Below, in pieces: positions 60,240 to 64,000 of a DNA stretch of 64,000 nt. Each line of letters opens with the position of its first letter. Position 1 is the stretch's first letter. The DNA lies in assembly GCA_963823565.1 (NCBI GenBank), contig CAWGLR010000001.1:744001-808000 (forward strand), read 5' to 3'. Below the pieces are notes generated by a model. The model worked only from the letters and a program-made list of their open reading frames with translations. It was not told the origin of the DNA and did no database searches. The DNA comes from RHKX01 sp963823565 (lineage in GTDB: Bacteria > Actinomycetota > Thermoleophilia > Solirubrobacterales > 70-9). The translations under genes were made by a program, and so were the position numbers.

Positions 60240-61102
60240 TTGTATGCCGCCACCTCGGAGGCGTTGTCGTTGCGGTCGGTCGCGCGCACCTCGAAGGTAT
60301 GCCTACCGCGCTTCAGCTTCCTGGTCACGAAGGGCGAGGCGCAGGGCTTGAACCTCTTGCCGTCGAGGCTGCACTCGAAGGTCGCCTGGGGGTCGTCGGA
60401 GCTGAACCTGAACCTCGCCTTGGCGCGCTTCGTCTTCTTCTTCGGCGCCTTGTTGATCGCTACCGACGGAGGGACGCAGTCGTCTTGGCGCTGCCCCTTG
60501 CTCGGGCAGCCGTCCTGGGTCTCGTCGCCGAACCCGTCGCCGTCCTTGTCGGGCTCGAGGGTCGCGCGCGCGTTGATCGCCGTGTCGCCGGTCCCGGTGG
60601 GGTAGGCGACGGGGCCGCTGTTGGGCTGCGGCGCCGGCGTGATCGACCACTCGGTGATCCCGGTCGCGCCGGTGTACCGACAGTCGGGGCTGCCGGCGAC
60701 GACGCGAAGCCCGAGGACCTCGCCGCCGGCCACCGGCAGGCGCGTCTTGAAGGTGTTGACCGTCGAGGCGGTCGGAGTCTCGACCCGCGACTCGGCGAGG
60801 ACGGTGTAGGTGCCGTTGTTCATCTGGTCCTGCGCGAGGGCCTGGAGGGCCAGCGAGCCGCCCCCGGCACCCGCACGGGTCCGCCATTCGGTGATCACGC
60901 CGCCGCCGTCGGGCACCGTGTAGGGGTTCGGCTGCCCCGACGCGAGCGTGCTCGGGGCGTGGCCGCTGTTCGCCGTGCAGCTCAGCCCGGCGCCCTGGGG
61001 CGCGAGCTGGCCGAACTGGGTCGCGGCCGAGGCCGCCCCCGGGACGACGAGGAGCGCGAGCGTGGCGAGGGACAGGACGAGGCGCAGGCTGATGCTCTTC
61101 AT
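60212..61102 (-). CDS. Secreted protein with thrombospondin type-3-like calcium loop
   Basis: 296 residues from ATG 61102; TAGGAT (complement 61111-61116) is 8 nt upstream, so leaderless. A signal peptide (SLRLVLSLATLALLVVPGAASA) ends near residue 26. A beta-rich domain follows, then DKDGDGFGDETQDGCPSKG near residue 200, a DxDxDG calcium-binding repeat, and a C-terminal Ig-like domain ending in a Lys/Arg-rich tail (VKKKRR). Secreted or cell-wall attached. Function unknown; no known enzyme motif. Confidence 0.65.
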   Translation of the reverse strand: MKSISLRLVLSLATLALLVVPGAASAATQFGQLAPQGAGLSCTANSGHAPSTLASGQPNPYTVPDGGGVITEWRTRAGAGGGSLALQALAQDQMNNGTYTVLAESRVETPTASTVNTFKTRLPVAGGEVLGLRVVAGSPDCRYTGATGITEWSITPAPQPNSGPVAYPTGTGDTAINARATLEPDKDGDGFGDETQDGCPSKGQRQDDCVPPSVAINKAPKKKTKRAKARFRFSSDDPQATFECSLDGKRFKPCASPFVTRKLKRGRHTFEVRATDRNDNASEVAAYKWKVKKKRR

Positions 61103-61204
61103 GGGCGTTGATCCTAGTCGCGCGGCGGACTCCCGTGGCAGGTCGGCGCGGCGGCTGGACGTTCCTCCGATGGCGGGCCGAGCACCATCGAATACGCTGC
61201 CGCC

Positions 61205-62491
61205 ATGGACTTCTCGCTCGGTCCTCGCCTCGAGGACCTGCTCGGCCAGGTCCGCTCCTTCATGGAGGAGCACGTATACCCGGTCGAGGCGGAGGCGATG
61301 GCCGCGCTCGACGACGAGGTTCGCGCGGGCGTCGCCTACCCGGAGATCATCGTCGAGATCCGCGAGAAGGCGAAGGCCGAGGGGCTCTGGAACCTCTTCC
61401 TCCCCGGCGAGGACCACGGCGCAGGGCTGACCAACTGGGAGTACGGGATGCTCTGCGAGGAGATGGGGCGCAGCCCCGTCGTCGCGCCGATGGCGTTCAA
61501 CTGCGCCGCTCCCGACACGGGCAACATGGAGATCCTCGCCGAGCACGGAACCGGCGAGCAGAAGGACCGCTGGCTACAGCCGCTGCTCGAGGGCCACACC
61601 CGTTCCTGCTTCTCGATGACCGAGCCCGATGTCGCGGGCTCGGACCCGACGACGCTGCAGACCCGCGCCGAGCTCACGGGCGGCGAGTGGGTCATCAACG
61701 GCCACAAGTGGTTCACCTCGGGCGCGGTCGGCGCCGACGTCGCGATCGCGATGGTCGTCACCGATCCCGACGCGCACCCCTACGCGCGGGCGAGCATGAT
61801 CCTCGTCCCGACCGACAACCCCGGGTTCGACCTCGTCCGCCCGGTCTCGGTGATGGGCCACGACAAGGGCCCGGGCCACTGCGAGATCCGCTACGAGGAC
61901 TGTCGCGTCCCCGAGGCGAACCTGCTCGGCCCGCGCGGCGCCGGCTTCGTGATCGCCCAGGACCGGCTCGGGCCGGGGCGCATCCACCACTGCATGCGGG
62001 CGATCGGCACCTGCGAGCGGGCGATCGACCTGATGTGCGAGCGCGCGGTGAGCCGGGAGGCCTTCGGCGGTCCGCTCGCGGACAAGCAGTTCGTCCAGGA
62101 CTTCGTCGCCAAGAGCCGGATGGAGACCGAGCAGGCCCGCCTGCTGACGCTCAAGGCCGCGTGGAAGATGGACGCGGAGGGCAAGCGCGAGGCGCGGCGG
62201 GAGATCTCGATGATCAAGGTCGTCGCCGCCAACGTCGTCATGGACGTCCTCGACCGGGCGATCCAGGTCCACGGCGCGCTCGGCATGTCCGACGACACGC
62301 CGCTAGCCGCGATGTGGCGCTACTCCCGAATGCTCAAGGTCGCCGACGGGCCCGACGAGGTCCACAAGATGGTGATCGCCCGCCGCGAGCTCAACCGCTT
62401 CGCCAAGCGCGACGACGCCGGCGGCAACGGCTCCGGGCCGTCCGCCCGGGCAACGGCCGGCGAGGGCGCGCAGGCGCAGGCGACGCGCTAG
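61205..62491 (+). CDS. Acyl-CoA dehydrogenase
   Basis: 428 residues from ATG 61205 (TACGCT at 61193-61198, 6 nt upstream). ACAD order: N-terminal helical domain to LFLPGEDHGAGLTNWEYGMLCEEMGRS, the FAD/beta-domain signature CFSMTEPDVAGSDPTTLQTRA, NGHKWFTSGA, then the C-terminal helices SREAFGGPLADKQFVQDFVA, IQVHGALGMSDDTPLAAMWR and ending RYSRMLKVADGPDEVH. Of the ACAD10/11-like class often called ACAD-like FadE. Oxidises acyl-CoA to enoyl-CoA. Next to a kinase and a HAD phosphatase. Confidence 0.92.
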   Translation: MDFSLGPRLEDLLGQVRSFMEEHVYPVEAEAMAALDDEVRAGVAYPEIIVEIREKAKAEGLWNLFLPGEDHGAGLTNWEYGMLCEEMGRSPVVAPMAFNCAAPDTGNMEILAEHGTGEQKDRWLQPLLEGHTRSCFSMTEPDVAGSDPTTLQTRAELTGGEWVINGHKWFTSGAVGADVAIAMVVTDPDAHPYARASMILVPTDNPGFDLVRPVSVMGHDKGPGHCEIRYEDCRVPEANLLGPRGAGFVIAQDRLGPGRIHHCMRAIGTCERAIDLMCERAVSREAFGGPLADKQFVQDFVAKSRMETEQARLLTLKAAWKMDAEGKREARREISMIKVVAANVVMDVLDRAIQVHGALGMSDDTPLAAMWRYSRMLKVADGPDEVHKMVIARRELNRFAKRDDAGGNGSGPSARATAGEGAQAQATR

Positions 62492-62586
62492 CCGGCCGCC
62501 GGTGCCCCGCTCCCGCAGGTCCCGTCATCTCCGGGGCCCTCGAGTGGGAGCTCGACGAGGCGGGCGTCGGCGACTCCGCGACCAGG

Positions 62587-62621
62587 GGAGGATTCGGTCC
62601 CTGTGGGGGACCAAATCCTCC
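62587..62621. terminator. Bidirectional stem-loop between convergent genes
   Basis: GGAGGATT-C-GGTCC (62587-62600) and GGACC-A-AATCCTCC (62608-62621) pair at 13 of 14 positions around a 7-nt loop. It lies in the 147-bp gap between the convergent dehydrogenase and kinase genes. No T run on either side, so strength as a terminator is uncertain. Confidence 0.6.
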
Positions 62622-62638
62622 ATCCGTCCGCGGCGCGG

Positions 62639-63685
62639 CTACGAGCCGAGCCGCTCGACCGCGTCGTCGGCGGCCTCGGCGAGGCGACCGACGTTCTTGC
62701 CGAACTCCTCGAAGCCCGGCTCGGGCTTGCCGTACTGACCCTTGACGTAGCGGGAGTAGACGCCCTCGAGGATGATCGCCAGCTTCCAGTAGCCGAGCGC
62801 GACGAAGAAGTCGATCTCGGCGAGGTCGCGGCCGGAGCGCTCGGCGTAGCGGGCCTTCACCTCGGCGCGGCCGGGGAAGCCGGGAGCGACCGTGGCGGGC
62901 TCGAAGAGCGGCATCAGCGCGTCGCCCTCCTCGCCCCAGTAGACGAGCAGCAGGCCGACGTCGGCGAGCGGGTCGCCGAGGGTGCAGAGCTCCCAGTCCA
63001 CCACCGCCGCCACGTCACCCTGCGGGGTCAGGATCATGTTGTCGAGGCGGTAGTCGCCGTGGACCAGCGTCGCCGGGCCCTGCTCGGGAACGCGCGCGGC
63101 GAGCTTGTCGTGAACCTCCTCGACGAGCGGGATCTCGCGCGTCTTCGACTTCTCCCACTGCCCCTGCCAGCGGCGGAGCTGGCGGTTGACGTACTCCTCC
63201 TCCTTGCCGAGGTCGCCGAGTCCGACGTCGGCCGGGACGACGCCGTGGATCGCGACGAGCGTGTCGACGACCCGCTCGCCGATGCGGCGGCGGTCCCCCT
63301 CGTCGGGGAAGAGCTCCGCGTCGGGCCGCTGGCGCAGGATCGGGCCGGCGACGAAGCCCATCACGTAGAAGGGCACGCCGATTACCGACTCGTCGGTGCA
63401 GTAGCCGGCGATCGGGGCCACGGGCACGGGCGTCGGCGCGAGCGCCGAGACGACCTTGTGCTCGCGGCCCATGTCGTGGGCGGAGCCGAGCGCCTTGCCG
63501 AGCGGCGGCCGCCGCAGCGCCCAGCGCCTGCCGTCGGCGCCGGTCACCGAGTAGGTCAGGTTCGAGCGGCCGCCGGCGATGCGGACGTACTCGAAGGGGC
63601 CGCGCGCGCCCTCGACGTTCGCCTCGAGCCAGGTGCCGACCCGCTCGGCGTCGATTCCCTCGTCGGCCTGGGGCGTGCCCTCCAT
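62639..63685 (-). CDS. APH/choline kinase-type phosphotransferase (ACAD10/11 kinase-like)
   Basis: 348 residues from ATG 63685, TAGGCT 9 nt upstream (complement 63695-63700). Protein-kinase-like fold: IAGGRSNLTYSV nucleotide loop, WALRRPPLGKALGSAHDMGRE, HRD-equivalent LVHGDYRLDNMIL and DFG-equivalent VVDWELCTLGDPLADVG. The family is the one fused to an acyl-CoA dehydrogenase in animal ACAD10/ACAD11 and related to LvaA of levulinate catabolism, where 4-hydroxyacyl-CoA is phosphorylated. Converges on the dehydrogenase gene. Confidence 0.88.
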   Translation of the reverse strand: MEGTPQADEGIDAERVGTWLEANVEGARGPFEYVRIAGGRSNLTYSVTGADGRRWALRRPPLGKALGSAHDMGREHKVVSALAPTPVPVAPIAGYCTDESVIGVPFYVMGFVAGPILRQRPDAELFPDEGDRRRIGERVVDTLVAIHGVVPADVGLGDLGKEEEYVNRQLRRWQGQWEKSKTREIPLVEEVHDKLAARVPEQGPATLVHGDYRLDNMILTPQGDVAAVVDWELCTLGDPLADVGLLLVYWGEEGDALMPLFEPATVAPGFPGRAEVKARYAERSGRDLAEIDFFVALGYWKLAIILEGVYSRYVKGQYGKPEPGFEEFGKNVGRLAEAADDAVERLGS

Positions 63686-63727
63686 CGGCCCGGCAGCCTA
63701 TTGCCGACCGCTGATAAGAGTCCCGCG

Positions 63728-64000
63728 ATGCCCGCGACCCCCCGCACCGGCCTGCTCGTCGACTTCGGCGGCGTGCTCACCACCAACATCTGGGAGAGCT
63801 TCGACGCGTTCTGCGCGGCCGAGGGCCTCGAGCGCGGCACCGTGCTCGGGCTCTTCCGCGCCGACGGGGAGGCGCTCGCGCTGCTGCGCTCGCTCGAGCG
63901 CGGGGCCGTCTCCGACGAGCAGTTCGAGGCCGACTTCGGCGAGCTCCTCGGCGTCGCGCCCGAGGGCCTGATCGAGCGCCTCTTCGCCGGCCTCGGTCCC
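63728..64000 (+). CDS. HAD-family hydrolase (3' end outside window)
   Basis: First 91 residues only, from ATG 63728. LLVDFGGVLTTNIWESFDAFC is HAD motif I (DFGGV, first Asp nucleophile), followed by a helical cap with LERGAVSDEQFEADFGELLGV, as in the epoxide-hydrolase N-terminal/ACAD10-type HAD group. TAAGAG at 63715-63720 sits 7 nt before the ATG. Divergent from the kinase gene by 42 bp. Cut by the window edge. Confidence 0.82.
   Translation, partial: MPATPRTGLLVDFGGVLTTNIWESFDAFCAAEGLERGTVLGLFRADGEALALLRSLERGAVSDEQFEADFGELLGVAPEGLIERLFAGLGP

Noticed and set aside
1..64000. CRISPR array, retron, diversity-generating retroelement or prophage
   Set aside because: No regularly spaced repeats, reverse transcriptase, integrase or phage structural genes were seen; the only mobile elements are the intein and the IS481 scraps.

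Overview
High-GC (roughly 70-73%) chromosomal DNA from an actinobacterium. F420-type luciferase-like oxidoreductase, split methylmalonyl-CoA mutase, acyl-CoA carboxylase beta and epsilon-like subunits, and many leaderless genes fit Actinomycetota. Thermoleophilia (Solirubrobacterales/Gaiellales-like) is my guess, by inference only.

Layout. 1-1.6 kb: lactone oxidase (cut by the left edge), tRNA-Ser(UGA) and a small Holliday-junction-resolvase-related endonuclease. 1.8-37.9 kb: a large cell-surface glycan locus. It opens with a UDP-glucuronate decarboxylase carrying a 489-residue homing-endonuclease intein. It continues with several glycosyltransferases (GT4, GT2, GT8), many SAM methyltransferases (FkbM, TylF/MycF, CmcI and generic class I types), two phytanoyl-CoA-dioxygenase-like hydroxylases, four sulfotransferase domains (one fused to a GT2), a Wzx-type flippase, an OafA-type acyltransferase, a Wzm/Wzt ABC exporter and members of a four-copy GT-C-like membrane family with no name I know. 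A methylmalonyl-CoA mutase catalytic subunit sits inside this locus at 9.8 kb. 37.9-49.2 kb: a GGDEF protein and acyl-CoA carboxylase beta, then a second glycan block full of single-base frameshifts, an FkbM gene, an ornithine-cyclodeaminase-like gene, an acyl-CoA carboxylase epsilon-like gene and dodecin. 49.4-54 kb: assimilatory sulfate genes sir-cysH-sat-cysC. 54.3-59.3 kb: F420 oxidoreductase, PlsC acyltransferase, a nucleotidyltransferase with a small partner, a PHP phosphoesterase, an Rrf2 regulator and a TauE-type exporter. 59.3-64 kb: IS481-family remnants, carbonic anhydrase, a secreted protein, acyl-CoA dehydrogenase, an APH-like kinase and a HAD phosphatase (cut by the right edge).

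How it fits together. The glycan locus could build, O-methylate, hydroxylate, acylate, sulfate and export a xylose-containing surface polysaccharide or glycolipid. Sat plus CysC make PAPS. CysH has the cysteine set of APS-using reductases, so PAPS would be left for the sulfotransferases, and the PHP protein could recycle the by-product PAP. Mutase, carboxylase and acyl-CoA dehydrogenase genes point to propionyl-CoA and acyl-CoA catabolism.

A recurring architectural feature is a TANNNT box 6-10 bases before the start codon, so many genes here appear to make leaderless mRNAs. Many genes within clusters are coupled by four-base overlaps (GTGA, ATGA, TTGA, CTGA). Thirteen apparent frameshifts cluster at 41.6-46.3 kb and are more likely sequence errors than decay.
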